The notes under the pieces: generated by a model | What the model was told of the DNA's origin: nothing | Databases searched by the model: none | The model's input: the letters and a program-made list of their open reading frames with translations, nothing else | Source of the DNA: Gigantopelta aegis | Taxonomy: Eukaryota > Mollusca > Gastropoda > Neomphalida > Peltospiridae | Length of the DNA: 64,000 nt | NCBI RefSeq assembly: GCF_016097555.1 | Contig: NC_054704.1 | Span: 81,314,452-81,378,451, forward strand | Direction: 5' to 3' | Program-made: the position numbers and the translations under genes | Part shown: piece after piece, positions 9,140 through 21,492 of the stretch | Numbering within the stretch: position 1 is the first letter of the stretch | Layout of the letters: every line of letters starts with the position of its first letter

Positions 9140-9493
9140 GGTAGACCTGTGTTTCTTCTTTAATCAAGACTTCAGCTTCTTTATTTTAGCTGCTGTCTGG
9201 TTTATGTCAGCAGTGTTTTGATTGGTTGAGTGAAAGGTCATCTTGCTACGAGGTATCAATGGCTTCGTTAGCTCTGGTAAAGAAAACTTCTAAGATTTTA
9301 TAACTGGATTATGGTTGAGTGTGGCTGGGTGTGCGCTTGAGATGCAACAGTAAATAAATACATTTTAAAAAATGTGATCGTCGCCATATTCCACTTTTCA
9401 TGTTGAGGCTTTGGGTGTCATAGGAGTTTTGAGAGGATGAAATTGTATCCACGAGTTTCATTATCAAACAATGAAAGTAAAAAAGTTACTCTT

Positions 9494-9790
9494 GTTTAAC
9501 GAAACCACTAGAACACATTGATTTATTAATAAATGGCTATTGGATGTCGAACATTTGGTAATTTTGACACATAGTCATAATGAGGAAACCCGCTACATTT
9601 TTTCATTAGTAACAAGGGATCTTTTATATGCACCATCCCACAGATAGGATAGCATATACCACGGCCTTTGATATACCAGTCGAGGTGCACTGGCTGGAAC
9701 GAGAAATAGCCAATGGGCCCACCGACGGGGATTGATCCCAAACCGACCGCGCATCAGGCGAGCGCTTTACCACGGGGTTACGTTCCGCCC
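9494..9790 (-). mobile_element. SINE, type I tail, near full length (intron 3)
   Basis: The reverse complement runs from the head (GGGCGGAACGTAACCCCG) through the core to the tail CTAGTGGTTTCGTTAAAC. Confidence 0.88.
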
Positions 9791-9821
9791 CTATCAAATA
9801 ATGAACATGCGTGCATAATCT

Positions 9822-10050
9822 CGTTGGACTATTTCTCGTTCTAGCAAGTGCACTATCAAAGGCCGTGGTATGTGCTATCTTGTCTGTGAAATGGTGCATA
9901 TAAAAGATCCCTTGCTACTAATGAAAAAGTGTAGCGTGTTTCCTCTCTAAGACCATATGTCAAAATTACCAAATGTTTGACATCCAGTAACCGATTATGA
10001 ATAAATCAATCTGCTCTAGTGGTGTCGTAAAACAAACAAACTTTAACTTA
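9822..10050 (+). mobile_element. SINE, 5'-truncated, type I tail (intron 3)
   Basis: Begins in the core (CGTTGGACTATTTCTCGTTC) and ends AGTGGTGTCGTAAAACAAAC, ~30 bp before the last methyltransferase exon. Confidence 0.88.
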
Positions 10051-10084
10051 TCTGCCATATTTCAAAATATCTTGTCTGTTTCAG

Positions 10085-10381
10085 AAAACAATTGACATAC
10101 TAAAAATAGATTTGGATAAATGGGAGTGGCAAGCGTTACCGGAAGTTGTTCAGAGTGGTGCCCTAAATCACGTGACGCAGCTGCTATTGGCAATGCACGC
10201 GACGACAGAACCGTCTCCGGAAAACTACAGGGAACGCTTGATAATGTTTGAGATCATGTACTCCATGAATTTCCGGATTGCCAACATTTTTGAAAGGAAA
10301 GAAACATTTTCAACTAGACTACACGAGATGATGTCAACAGAAATAGAGATTTTATTTCTTAGAATTCCCGTATATTCATAA
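10085..10381 (+). CDS. METTL24-like: METTL24/FkbM-like methyltransferase, last exon
   Basis: Follows a CTGTTTCAG acceptor in phase 0 and ends at TAA (10379-10381). It reads KTIDILKIDLDKWEWQALPE, then SGALNHVTQLLLAMHATTE, RERLIMFEIMYSMNF, ANIFERKE and TEIEILFLRIPVYS. IDxLKIDIExWEW...G....V.QLLLE.H is the hallmark block of METTL24/FkbM-type methyltransferases. The acidic residue after KID is Asp rather than the usual Glu. No stop or frameshift is seen in any of the four exons, so the gene looks intact as far as it can be read. Confidence 0.78.
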   Translation, partial: KTIDILKIDLDKWEWQALPEVVQSGALNHVTQLLLAMHATTEPSPENYRERLIMFEIMYSMNFRIANIFERKETFSTRLHEMMSTEIEILFLRIPVYS

Positions 10382-12216
10382 AACAATTATCCAAGATGGT
10401 AAAACAAAGTTGTCTTTGAGCGAACTATTTATGAATACTAGATCCACTGTTGGTGATATTGGTGACGTCATCTATGTCTTCTGTTCAATTATAAGGGTAG
10501 CTATTATATTATCATACTATGCAAATCCACTATGGACCATAGACATATGCTTCTTGTATATATTACATCGAATTTGGTTAAAATAACTGCATATTATGTA
10601 TAAAGATAAAAAACACAGATTTTTGTTTTGGCGTTTTAGTTTATTTCAAATTAAAATTAATGTAATTTTGAATCTTTTGTTATTTGCCTCACTTTTGTTA
10701 ATTTCACGATAATGTGCCCCAAAATTTAAAAATATATGTTCCCAAAATCTATAATTTTTATCACAATTTTGACAATGTTCTCACGTTACAAATTAAGCGG
10801 GAATTGGTGGTTATGTCGCATATATTTATTGAAATCATGTTTATAACATCTTTAAAAAAAAATATCTGTGAATACAAATTTAGATTTTTCCAGAATCAAC
10901 TTGTTTTTAAAATTATCCAAATTGGTCTCAAACAACTTTTACTTTTTGAAAGTGAAACCTGGTGCTTCATTACAGCAAAAAACAACAACAACATTTTACT
11001 TGTTAGATATGTTTTGAACCAACTAGTTGTAAGATAGATATTATCTAACGGCCTCTAACACAACATTATCTGTGTGAAATGCTGTAGACAGAGCATAGAC
11101 TGGTGTCAAGGTTGTACTGTCCCTTCGCACTGAGAACTGAAATCCAGTCTAGCGAGTAAGCGCTCGATTTCCTGAGCATGCCTCAAGCTTATAACTCTTT
11201 TTCTTTCTTTCTTTTTCTTTCTTTCTTTCTTTTTCTTTCTTTCTTTTTCTAAGGTGTGCGTGCGTGTGTGCGTGCGTGCGTGCGTGTTTGTGTGTGCGTG
11301 CGTGCGTGTGTTTGGAGGCTTCGTCTTTATACTTGTGAAACAAAACATGTTGTATAAGTCAGCGAGTACACTAGCAGACAGATGCAATAGCTCGAAATTG
11401 GACCTAGAAACCTGAACCGCGTAGTTTTGGGGAACACACACTATATTAACATAACCAACAGAAAACAAAACTTAGCAGAAAATAAGGTATTTTAATAAGA
11501 ATAAAAGCGATACATTTCAAAAACAAAAATTATTATGCTAGCGAAATAATATTAAGATCAAGTAAACGAAATGCACACACAATGCAATATTAAATAAATA
11601 AATTAATTAATCGTATATGTATGTATGAAAAAACAACGCACGCACGTACACGCACAAGTCGATAACATACATGTATTCGTGAACATGACCTCCCTCCCAC
11701 ACTTTTCCCAAACTTTCTTCAAACGCCCATGACCCTCATACGAGATCCAAACTAATTAAAATACCCACTTCATAATTTATGTCGCAACAGGATGAAAAGG
11801 TTGTTGTGCATACAACAGGTGGGAATACGTAGTAGAATCGAACACCTTCCGTCCTGAACATAATATACGAATGCAATGGATAAGAGCGAAAAAGAACATA
11901 CTATTATGGACGTTTTGTGTTTAACCAAAAAAACACACAAAAAAAACATGAGAGAAAAAATGAAATATGCATTACGTATAAGTCAGTTTCATGAAATGAA
12001 TGTTTGCATACTTGTATATTGGTAACATTGTGTCAAAAATAAAATATTGAAATAAACAATATAAAAAATAATGATAATATTATCGTACGATGATGTTGAT
12101 GATTAGACAAATTTGTATATTTTCGGTCACTGACCAAAAATATAGATTTTTGGGGAACTGAACTATTTTTACCCCAGTTATGACCAGCAACGGAATGTTG
12201 ACCTTTTAGACTACAA
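10382..12216. other. 3' flank and intergenic DNA, no gene seen
   Basis: AT-rich sequence. Frames at 10714-11037 and 11106-11468 have no family resemblance. The second is driven by the CTTT/GTGC microsatellite. Confidence 0.5.
11195..11312. repeat. (CTTT)n then (GTGC/GT)n microsatellite
   Basis: Interrupted CTTT run followed by GTGC/GTGT repeats. Confidence 0.9.
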
Positions 12217-12496
12217 GGAGCGGGATGTCGCCTAGTGGTAAAGCTCTTGCTGTTGATTACGGATCCATTTGGGTTATTTCTCGTTCAAGCAAGTGCACCA
12301 CGACTGGTATATCAAAGGCCGTGGGATGTGCTATAATTATTTTTGGGATGGTGTATATAAAAGATCCTTTGCAACTAACGGAAAAATGTAGCGTGTTTCC
12401 TCTCTAAGACTATATGTCAAAATTACCGAATGCTTGACATCCAATAGCCGATGGATCAATGTACTCTAGTGGTGTCGTCAAACAAAACGAACGTTT
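12217..12496 (+). mobile_element. SINE, type I tail
   Basis: Head GAGCGGGATGTCGCCTAGTG (partly deleted after it), core CACGACTGGTATATCAAAGG, tail TAGTGGTGTCGTCAAACAAAA. Confidence 0.88.
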
Positions 12497-13020
12497 TGTT
12501 TCAAACTACTTCGTAAACAAATCAATTAATGGTGCGAAGTTAAAAATATAATAATAACAAAATTTAATGCGTTTTTTTTTGGTATCAATGCAAATTTTCA
12601 GAGAACTTAATAAATACTTATTTATTTTTAAAAGCACAAAACAAGACTGTCCTTACCTTTGAATGACGTTTTCACAGCATCTTCAGTACCTGCTGTTGTT
12701 ATCGATAATGTTTTGTTAAATTATTTGGTCAGTTACTTATTTTGTTTCCAAATGTTTGATTAACAAAGGTTGAGTTTGATAGCAATACTGCTAATTATTA
12801 TTATAAATATTACAGTTGATTATTGGAGAGTTAACAATATAATAAAATATCTGCTCTTTTCTGCAAGAAAACGAAATTATCTGGTTGCAATATTTGTCAT
12901 GATAACATGTTTCTAAGTGATAGAGCCTTTAGAACAATACCAATGTTTGTATATTCGGTGTCTTTCCGGTCGGCCTCGGACTAGAAAAAAAACCCCAGCC
13001 CAATAATTGCATACATAATA
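12497..13020. other. No gene seen
   Basis: AT-rich sequence without recognisable genes or repeats. Confidence 0.4.
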
Positions 13021-13199
13021 TAGGGGCAGGTTGTCGTCCAGTGGTGAAGTAGGCTATTTCTCGTTCCATCCAGTGCATCACGACTGGTATATCGAAGACC
13101 GTGGTATGTGCTATCCTGTCTGTAGGATGGTGCATATAAAATATATCTTGTTACTAACGGAAACATGCAACAGGTTTTCTCTCTAAGACGATAATTCAA

Positions 13200-13200
<1 letters not shown>
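13021..13200 (+). mobile_element. SINE fragment ending in a (TA)n tract
   Basis: Shortened head (GGGGCAGGTTGTCGTCCAGTG) and core up to TCTCTCTAAGACGAT, then (TA)n at 13202-13277 instead of the SINE 3' end. Confidence 0.75.
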
Positions 13201-13201
<1 letters not shown>

Positions 13202-13276
<75 letters not shown>

Positions 13277-13277
13277 T
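13202..13277. repeat. (TA)n microsatellite
   Basis: Two TA runs broken by CAG. Confidence 0.95.
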
Positions 13278-13732
13278 ATAATATCTTACATTTTCAGTGC
13301 AATCAAAGATCAAAATATGTAATATTTTTAAGATCACATATTTTAAGAATTTGATAACTTTGCAAATTAGATGTAAATTAATCGAGGTCACGGCACGAGG
13401 TTTATTGACATTTAAGCAAACGTATTTGTGTGACACTCCATAATTGACGTATGCATTCATAGTCATCGAATAAAAACATTTCAATGGCAATTTGACATTG
13501 AAAGCTGTCCAGCGTTCAGAAAAAAACACACCCCACGTTAAGCCCTAGTTTGTTTTGATGTAAGGACATCCAAAATGACGTCATTCGAGTTTGACGTCAT
13601 TTCCATTAAAAAATACACCGCGCCACATATTCTTACGTCATTTGAATATCTAGTAATGGCGGACTGGAATTAAAATTGCGTGTACAGTTTACAAAAACAC
13701 GTTGTATTAAGCTTGAGATTATATGATAAAGA
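13278..13732. repeat. Dispersed ~450-bp repeat carrying CRE palindromes
   Basis: Shares long stretches with 31525-31990, including CATATAATATCTTACATTTT, ATGTAAGGACATCCAAAATG and TAATGGCGGACTGGAATTAAA. A short piece recurs at 37476-37540 (TTGACGTATGCATTCATAGT). It contains TGACGTCA at 13576-13583 and 13592-13599 and TTACGTCA at 13633-13640. Both full copies are bordered by (TA)n. No TIRs or coding frame are clear. Confidence 0.75.
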
Positions 13733-13882
13733 GATTATTACCCTCGTGTATTTCGGTATCGTCAATATCATATATCAGGAATAAAAATAATGTATTATGC
13801 TCGCCAGAGGCTCCTATAATACAATTTTTATTCCTAATATTAAATATATGATATTGATGATACCGAAAAACACTCTGGTAAT
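13733..13882. mobile_element. Foldback MITE (near-perfect palindrome)
   Basis: The left arm TTATTACCCTCGTGTATTTC, GGTATCGTCAATATC, AGGAATAAAAAT is mirrored by ATTTTTATTCCT, GATATTGATGATACC, GAAAAACACTCTGGTAATAA. A lone arm recurs at 14130-14195 after the (TC)n tract. Confidence 0.8.
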
Positions 13883-13959
13883 AAGCTTGTATGTTTGTCT
13901 GTCTATTTTATATTGTTCATTCTCTCCGTTTCTCCCCTTCTGTTTCATCCTCTGTCTGT

Positions 13960-14046
13960 CTGTCTGTCCCTCCCTCCTTCCGTCCCTCCTTCCTTCCGTC
14001 CCTCTCTCTCCCTCCCTCCCCTCCCTCTCCCCCCCCCCCTCTCTCT

Positions 14047-14128
<82 letters not shown>
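13960..14128. repeat. Pyrimidine tract with (TC)n microsatellite
   Basis: CCTT/CCCT-rich sequence leading into an uninterrupted TC run. All three + strand frames here are open only because of the repeat. Confidence 0.95.
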
Positions 14129-14407
14129 GGTTGTTACCAGTGTGTTTTTCGGTATCGTCAATATATATTAGGAATAAAAATTGTATTATGCGAGTTATAA
14201 TTTTATTAAATAATAATTTTAATTTGTTTTACGATCCCTCTCCAAACCTCCCTCAAAGTTCCCTTGGCATTCTGCCTCATGTCATTGCCCCCCCCCCCCC
14301 CCCAAATGGATTTTCTGGACCCGCCACTGCCTTCGGTACGTTTGATCATTACCCCCTCCTAAAGCTGCATGTTCGGACGAACGTCATTCTTTTAAAACTG
14401 AAAAGTA

Positions 14408-14686
14408 CATTGGAATGGAATGTTTTATTTAACGACGCACTCAACACATTTTATTTACGGATATATGGCGTCGGACATATGGTTAAGAACCACACATATA
14501 TTGAGAGAGGAAACTCGCTGTCGCTACTCTTTTCGATTAGCAACAAATGATATTTTATATGCACAAACCCACATACGTGACAGTACATACCACGGCCGTT
14601 GTTAACCAGTTGTGGAGCACTAGCTGGAACGAGAAATAGCCCAATGGGATCACCGACGGGAATCGATCCTAGATCGATTGCGCACA
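14408..14686 (-). mobile_element. SINE, type II tail
   Basis: The reverse complement has core CGTTCCAGCTAGTGCTCCAC, CCGACGCCATATATCCGTAA and tail GAGTGCGTCGTTAAATAAAAC. Confidence 0.88.
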
Positions 14687-14689
14687 TAT

Positions 14690-16226
14690 ATATATTTTTT
14701 ATAAACACCAACAATAATTACGAGAATTATACATTGATTAAGCTATATCTTTCCTGTTGTGTTTTTAATATTAAAAAATAATAATAAAATACGACTTGCA
14801 CAGGCTCTATGTTTTATGTCATCTGTTGCTAGATCTGTATTTCGCACCAGCACAGACGCGGTGTTTTGTGACATTCAGTTCAGTATGCTTCATTTTTGAC
14901 TGGAACCATACTCACCAGACCCAGACTCAGACCCAGACCCAGTTTCGGTGTGTTTTGGGCCTAAGCCCTCGTAACGTTTTTCTACGATCGGCAACCTCTT
15001 TTACTAATCCACATTAGCTTACAATTGTTGTAAGTCACAATCAATATGTACAATAGGTTTAGCGATCTTATCTTACAACCGTCGTAAGTTAAAATCAATA
15101 TTTACAATAAGTCTCTACCTATTTTAGGCTGCAATACTGCGATCGTAAATTAACGCTAAATAATTAATAGAGAGGTATTTATGAATTTTTTAATTCTTAT
15201 TAAATTTTAACAAGTTAAAACAAGTTTAAATTAGCCCTAAGGAAACCACAATGGCGAATTTCAGTATATATATATATTAAAATTATTTCCTTTGTTGGTT
15301 ATACTGCTGTTGAATGAACCGAATAAAATTCAGTGGTGTTTATTCACCTCGTATATACTTTCTGTTCTCCAAAATTAGGCTCGAACTCTTCCGAGATAAT
15401 TTCGAGGTTGACATAATGATTGATTTGATTTCAACTTATTTTCGTGTTTATATCTAATTAAGGTTAAAACACGCTGTCCTGGGCACACACCTCAGCTAAC
15501 TGGGCTGTCTGTCCAGGACAGTGGATTAGTTATTAATTGTTAGTGGTTAATGACTGTTTGACAGTGATTCATGAGTGCATGTCATCAAAGCTGTATCTAT
15601 TCCAATGAGCTCTGTCCTGTGCGAAGTTCGATTTAGCAAACTAGTCTGGAAGTAGCAGTGCTCTTTATTGCGGGAAAAATCATGATATAAATATTCAGTA
15701 AAGGATCTCGGGAGTGGCCGTCATAAAAAAGCCTATTCAAACACCTCTTACCATGTCCGGCGCCCCACCCCTTCCCTTACACCCCCCCCCTGGATCTGCC
15801 CCTGCTAGTCATCGAAATAACTAAATAATTTATTGTTTTTAATGAAAAACAATTAAAAATAGTCTTTATTTGATCAGTTATAAAAAAAAATATTTTGGGA
15901 TTATGTTAAAAATATATACATTTTTGTTAAAAATGCGCAAAAGTTTACCTTTGTTTGTATTCTCTTTAATAAAGGACAAACAAAAAAGGAGGAATATAAT
16001 TATAATATAAACTTATATAAATATTCCAAAAATTAATTCCCAATTATATTATTTTCTTCAACTTTTTACACCCCCAATAAAATGATATTTAGCATGCAGT
16101 TTCGAGGGCGGATTTTTAATGTTATACCAGACAATACCAGTGGTTGTGCCACCTTTCTTTAACATTCTAAGATCAAACTCTAATAGGTTTGCATAACATA
16201 TTTAACATAGTACAGGGCATCAAATG
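14690..16226. other. No gene seen
   Basis: AT-rich with a small CAGACC repeat (14911-14942). A family-3 SINE 3' module lies at 15423-15545. C-rich remnants of a MITE end lie near 15760-15800. Confidence 0.45.
15423..15545 (-). mobile_element. 3' part of the family-3 SINE
   Basis: The reverse complement reads CACTGTCCTGGACAGACAGC then CCTTAATTAGATATAAACAC and GAAAATAAGTTG. Same module as 6185-6300. Confidence 0.6.
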
Positions 16227-16470
16227 AAGGAAGGAAATGTTTTGTTTAACGATGCACACAACACATTTTATTTACGGTTATATGGCGTCAGACATATGGC
16301 TAAGGACCACACAGATATTGAGAGAGGGAACCCGCTGTCGCCACTTCATGGGCTACTCTTTTCGATTAGCAACAGGGATCTTTTATATGCACCATCCAAC
16401 AGACAGGATAGTACATACCACGACCTTTGTTACACCAGCTGTGGAGCACTGGTTGGAACGAGAAATGGGG
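16227..16470 (-). mobile_element. SINE, type II tail, 5'-truncated
   Basis: The reverse complement begins in the core (TTCTCGTTCCAACCAGTGC) and ends GTGTGCATCGTTAAACAAAA. Confidence 0.85.
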
Positions 16471-16722
16471 ACACCAAATGAATACCTTTGAACGATGGTC
16501 GTTTCTGGATGACCAGCTCTCTTGTAGAACTCTGTGACATTCTCATCAGATGGTTCCATAGTTTTCTACAACATTCTGCTTCTACCACTGGCTACCGTTA
16601 TTGTTCTGTAAGACATGAAGGTACCGGTCTACAGCCTCGTACACTGTGGGAGACGTCCGTAGTCCTTTATTCTTATCAAACACTCTTGTAAAACTAGTGC
16701 AGAGAACAACTATGTGTGACAT

Positions 16723-16851
16723 ATACATATATATATATATATATATATCTATGTATGTATGTATGTATGTATGTATGTATGTATGTATGTATGTATGTAT
16801 GTATGTATGTATGTATGTATGTATGTATGTATGTATGTATGTATGTATATA

Positions 16852-16914
<63 letters not shown>
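16723..16914. repeat. (TA)n-(GTAT)n-(TA)n compound microsatellite
   Basis: About 25 GTAT units (16750-16848) lie between TA runs. ORFs here are repeat artefacts. Confidence 0.97.
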
Positions 16915-16917
<3 letters not shown>

Positions 16918-17595
16918 TTTGCTAATACTAAACAAAATTTAAAGCCATAGCTCGAAATCCCCCTCCATGCCTGTCATGGACAGAGCACTCTAGCGAAGTC
17001 AGAGGTTGTTCCCACGATATGCGTGCTGGTGGAAGCATGCCAAAAATTACCCACACCCACATTTAACGTCACAGATTCTTCATTAACTCTATTTTAACTT
17101 TATTCAAATTGAGTGAAAGATATGTAAATTAACTAAACTTTTTACGGGTTAAAACTAGGGTCTGTGCCTTTAATTTGGATAACACTTGACACACGTTACT
17201 TTTTCCTGAGTCCCTCGAATAGGAAATGTAACAAGCAAACATAATTAGAACATTTGATTCAAATAATTAGTTTTTTTAATGTTTCCCTTTCTGTCTTTCT
17301 CTTTTTGTCGTTCAATCTATTTCTCTCTCACTGTCCATCTTTATCCCTCCTGCATACACATCTATACATCCATCTATACATCCATCTATACATTCATCCA
17401 TTTATCCTCAACCGAAAATACACTAACCGATCTACCTACCAAACTACCAGTAATAGGTGGGTCACTTGAGCAACATGTATACAAATGAACTAGGTCACGT
17501 GACCGCTTGCGATTGGCTGACATTTAACCGTGGGGGCCTGGCCTAATAACGTCACGGCGTAGGGATGCTAACCTCTAAGGGTGGTGTAGGTGCTA

Positions 17596-17850
17596 ACCAG
17601 GTTAATGGCTTTGGCAGCTGTTAGAGGAAAGCATCATGACCTCGGTGACCTAACTGGGTTAATGGCTTTGGCAGCTGTCCGAGGAAAGCATCGTGACCTC
17701 GGCGACCTAACTGGGTTAATGGATTTGGCGGCTGTCCGAGGAAAGCAGCATGACCTCGGCGACCTAACTGGGTTAATGGATTTGGCAGCTGTCCGAGGAA
17801 AGCAGCATGACCTCGGCGACCTAACTGGGTTAATGGATTTGGCAGCTGGG
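17596..17850. repeat. 57-bp minisatellite, ~4.5 copies
   Basis: The unit with TTAATGGCTTTGGCAGCTGT and GACCTCGGTGACCTAACTGG repeats every 57 bp. The length is a multiple of three, so a frame with repeated LAAVRGK/DLGDLTG stays open. It lacks other gene signals. The paralogous place in copy B (59655-59750) has under two units. Confidence 0.9.
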
Positions 17851-17880
17851 ATGACCTTGTTTGTTTAGTTACAACAGACG

Positions 17881-19907
17881 ATGCTAAGACAAGTGCATGT
17901 AACGAGCTACTCTCGATTCACTAATATCAAAACCTATATTAGCTCGGCCATTTACCTTTCGACCGACCGTTCAAAATTGCGCCAAATTCCCTCAATCAAA
18001 ATTGTGCACCCTTTTCTCTTTGGCATTTAACTGCTCCATACAATTCCATAGCACCACCACCACCCCCACCCCCTTTCCTGTCATGGGCGTGCGCTACAAC
18101 AGCTTGTTCTGAATGTGCACGTAAAACCCTATGACATGACATGACATGACAAGTGCATGTGTACCTTTCCACTGTTCCACGCAACGCTCGCTGCTGATTT
18201 TTTTTCCAGATGAGGACTCTTAACGATTATATAGGTCTAAATTACTTCCCAATCTATTGAAGTTGTTATCTCGATAGCCAGGTTATCCTGAACACACATC
18301 TCAGCTATTTGTCAAGGATAAAATATCAGGTCTGTAGAATCCAACTAACTCACTTCAGATTTTCTTTTCACGAGTTCTTATACCAGATTTCTGTGAGTGT
18401 CAACACATGACCTGAATAGAAATCCAGTAATAATGCCAAGAGAATTATCAGTTTCTGACATCTCTGAAATACAAAACAAAACAAGACAATTTAAACATCG
18501 GTGTGAAGGCAGTTGTACTCAAGAAACACTGTTCATATTTATTTTATATTTGAATTCAACAATTTGTCACTCAAATTTCTTTTTAATTGTTTACAAAACA
18601 GTAAAATTATACATCATCAATCTTATAGACATCAATTACTTCCATATTTTTGTTATTTTATACTAAATTAATTTAAGAAGTATATAAAGCAACAACCACA
18701 AAACAGACCGCAGACACGCCCCAGGAATTGGTTATACATTTTCCTGCCTGTTGAAGTATGTATACGTCCAACTAGCCATGCGAAGTACAGAATATGTTGC
18801 TAACAATATTGGAATTTCAGGCTTTAAATATGTATTGGGGTCTGAGGTTTCTATACATCGGAGGTAAGTATTTCTGTAATCTATTTTGAGTTGTGTGTAT
18901 AGCTTTAGATTCAGGTGTTTCGAAAATATCCTATAGATTATGAAAATGTTAACGACTATCAAAGTGCAAGAACAATTATATTAATAACAATAATAATATC
19001 CATCCATCCATCTATCCATCTATATATACATCCATTCATTCAGCCACGAATCAAAATGCACTAACTCACCTACCTATCTACCTACCGACCTACCTCTCTC
19101 TATGTTGCGCCCTTACGTTTAAAAATCGCGCTTCTAATATCCGGTGATTAAGTAATAAAAAACATCCAACATATTGAAGTTGAATAGCAGAAAAACAAAT
19201 GCAGAACAGGACATTGAAATAGACTGTTTAATGTGTTGTATACCTGTGGGTGAATTATCATTTTTAACACATGCTATTCTTTTAAACTGGTGCATAATAC
19301 AGAATGTAATGCTAAATATGTCATACCACCGACAAGCTGCTAAACATGCACTGTTTGAGTTGTGTTATCAACATTTTGAGATAACCTTTCAAAGTTCCAT
19401 GTCTACAACTCTTCAACGGGCTGTTCAATATGATTGTGACTTTCTACAGGACGTCGTTTACTCTCGAACACGTTTACAGTAGAATTTGAAATAGAAGCCT
19501 GGAAATGGTTTCAAAATTGACAGAAAATTAAGGAAGCATATTTTATCTTGACATAAAAACTTCTGATCTGTGGTAGAAAATGATGGACCAAACCGACCAT
19601 CGTTTCAGTACCTTCAGTGGATGCTGAATAGTTCCTTTTAACATTTCGTTTTGTATCATGCACTACTTTAAATGTAAATTATATATCAAAGTGAAATTCC
19701 ATTTATCATCAGAAAACCTGATAAGCTGGTTTTGTACCAATCTAATTTATTCTGAATTGCATACATCTTCCACTATTCAGCATAGTACATTTTGTTTGGT
19801 ACATGAATAAGATTCACCAATATGTAAACATGCGCGCGTTAGTTTGGTTGACTTTAAGCCAGATTTCGCTTTTAACTACAGTCCTGATTTTTCAAATTCC
19901 TTGGTTA
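17881..19907. other. Upstream flank of channel copy A, no gene seen
   Basis: Shared in patches with 59760-60830. The frame at 19174-19482 lies in DNA absent from copy B and resembles nothing known. A piece at 18833-18990 (GGGGTCTGAGGTTTCTATAC) also occurs at 58670 and 60279, showing that a sub-block repeats at the duplication border. Confidence 0.5.
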
Positions 19908-20032
19908 AGGCGACGCCACACGATACGAGCTCCTCGTACGAGAATATATCCACGGGAATAACCGATTGCATAACAAAGAAGGACATCGTATTGTTTGTCG
20001 TACCCATCAACTATCGCGGTGTGAGGTCGCCT
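19908..20032. mobile_element. MITE, 125 bp, TTA target duplication
   Basis: The ends AGGCGACGCCACAC and (reverse complement of right end) AGGCGACCTCACAC are inverted. TTA flanks both sides (19905-19907, 20033-20035), matching PIF/Harbinger elements. The interior CCACGGGAATAACCGATTGC resembles the hairpin arm of the satellite at 51-1464. It is also present in copy B (60831-60945), so it predates the duplication. Confidence 0.85.
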
Positions 20033-20221
20033 TTACTTTCTTTATTACGTAAGCTTATTTGTAATTAAAATAGACCTGCACTGTTAAACCGTTGAAAATC
20101 TGTGCATTTCCTTTCAGTAATGGATAAAAAAACCAAGTTTATTACCCCTCCAGAACCACTAACAATAAAATCTATACTTACATATTTGATACATAATAAT
20201 TTTTATTGGTGTAATTTAAGT

Positions 20222-20330
20222 AGGGGAATATTCTCGTAACTCTCCATTCCTGAAAAATAATGAGACTCGGTCCTAGCGGGTCTCGTCTCCATTATATTTC
20301 AGGAATAGAGAGTTACTCGGACATTCCTCT
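20222..20330. mobile_element. Palindromic MITE private to copy A
   Basis: AGGGGAATATTCTCGTAACT then ATTCCTGAAAAATAATGAGA is mirrored by the right half (CTATTCCTGAAATATAATGG on the reverse strand, ending AGAGGAATGTCC). Copy B lacks the surrounding ~270 bp: TTATTTGTAA runs straight into AGAATACACC. Confidence 0.75.
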
Positions 20331-20725
20331 GTACAGAATATACCTTTCGCTTCATATTGATTTCGTCAACCTTCTAAGACGTTTACGCTGTATATCCCCC
20401 AGTAACCGTTAACCGGCCTATTAACGGGAAATGATTTCTGCACACGCCCATTGTAATGTACGATCGATTTGATAAAATAATGTTTTACCGTGTTCACTTT
20501 ATTGTTAAAATCAACCAACAAATATTAATATCCATGCCATTTTTTGTTGTGAAGAGATTAAAAGCATGTCGTGGTCTAATGTTGACATTCTTCAGCTACT
20601 CCCGTAAACCGGGCTATTGTTTTTCAAGAGTGACCCGTGTCATGCGACGTCACCAAAACTTTGACAATAACAGCGGTGTGGAACTGTTTATTTAGGTTTG
20701 TTTAATATTACACGCCGTTTAATAC

Positions 20726-21156
20726 ATGCGCACAGTGCAAAATGGCGGTCGTGTATACAGTTGGCTATGTATAAAAGTATTGTGGATGTCTGCTTATCTT
20801 TTCCTCATTTGTGCACTTTGTTTTGAAGACGATTTTCTTAATTCAACAAAACTATATTTATGTCAGGGTTCAGTCGCATCCAGATTCCTTAAAAATAAGT
20901 CAAATGTAAATATACCGGTTTATGGGGTAGCCCGGTTCACGGTTGTTCACAATACATCGTGGACAATCTTGCCATCATTTTCTAACAGACTCATCTGGCT
21001 TCTTGTCATTCTCCTGACATGTACGTGGATGATCTGGAACATCCAGGGACGTGTCATCTACTTCCTCTCTCGCCCGACTGCCGTCACAACAGAAATGAAG
21101 TTCAAGGACAAAATGGTATTCCCTAAAGTCACGATATGCAACCAAAACACTTTCAG
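20726..21156 (+). pseudogene. DEG/ENaC channel copy A, exon 1 (N-terminus and TM1)
   Basis: Degenerin/epithelial Na+ channel family, trimeric cation channel subunits of the plasma membrane. The conserved part reads SRFLKNKSNVNIPVYGVARF, then FSNRLIWLLVILLTCTWMIW (TM1), VIYFLSRP and VFPKVTICNQNTFR. FP-VTICN-N after TM1 is diagnostic of the family. The Gly of VYG corresponds to the gating Gly of the HG motif; His is Tyr here. The exon ends in AG at a gtaaag donor. The frame is open from ATG 20726, but the copy B paralogue breaks upstream of ~61524, so the real exon may begin at the TTCAG acceptor near 20873. It is labelled pseudogene because of lesions in exons 4 and 7. Confidence 0.8.
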
Positions 21157-21492
21157 GTAAAGTAGAATGTCTATGGATTTGAACCCAAGATGTTGATGGG
21201 GTGGGTGGCACATAACGTTACGGTTTGTAAGACATTAGTAGACTGCTTAATTCTCTCAAACTCTATACATCCATATCGTTAACAGTACCACAGGTTATTT
21301 CTGCCAAACATTTCTTTTACAATCATCAACATATAAACGCAACTATAACTATAACTATAGTAGTAAATAGACTAGAGTATTAGTGTTGTATTACTGTGCT
21401 GTTTTGTGTGTTTATGTGTCTATGATTGTGTGTACACACGAACGTATTTGAACCGAGAAAAAGAAATACACCTTGTATTGTAAACCACATTC

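Noticed and set aside
11106..11468. ORF with THTHARTHTR-type repeats on the - strand
   Set aside because: Produced by the GTGC/CTTT microsatellite.
13797..14550. Three overlapping + strand ORFs of 100-219 aa
   Set aside because: They run through (TC)n, giving SLSLSL, and end in SINE sequence.
16646..16950. ORFs with YVCMYVCM and IYIYIY repeats
   Set aside because: Translations of (GTAT)n and (TA)n.
19174..19482. 102-aa ORF
   Set aside because: It lies in DNA present only in copy A of the duplication, shows no family motif and has no splice-linked partner.
20975..21211. Minus-strand ORF opposite channel exon 1 (and its twin at 61675-61878)
   Set aside because: Antisense shadow of a conserved coding exon.
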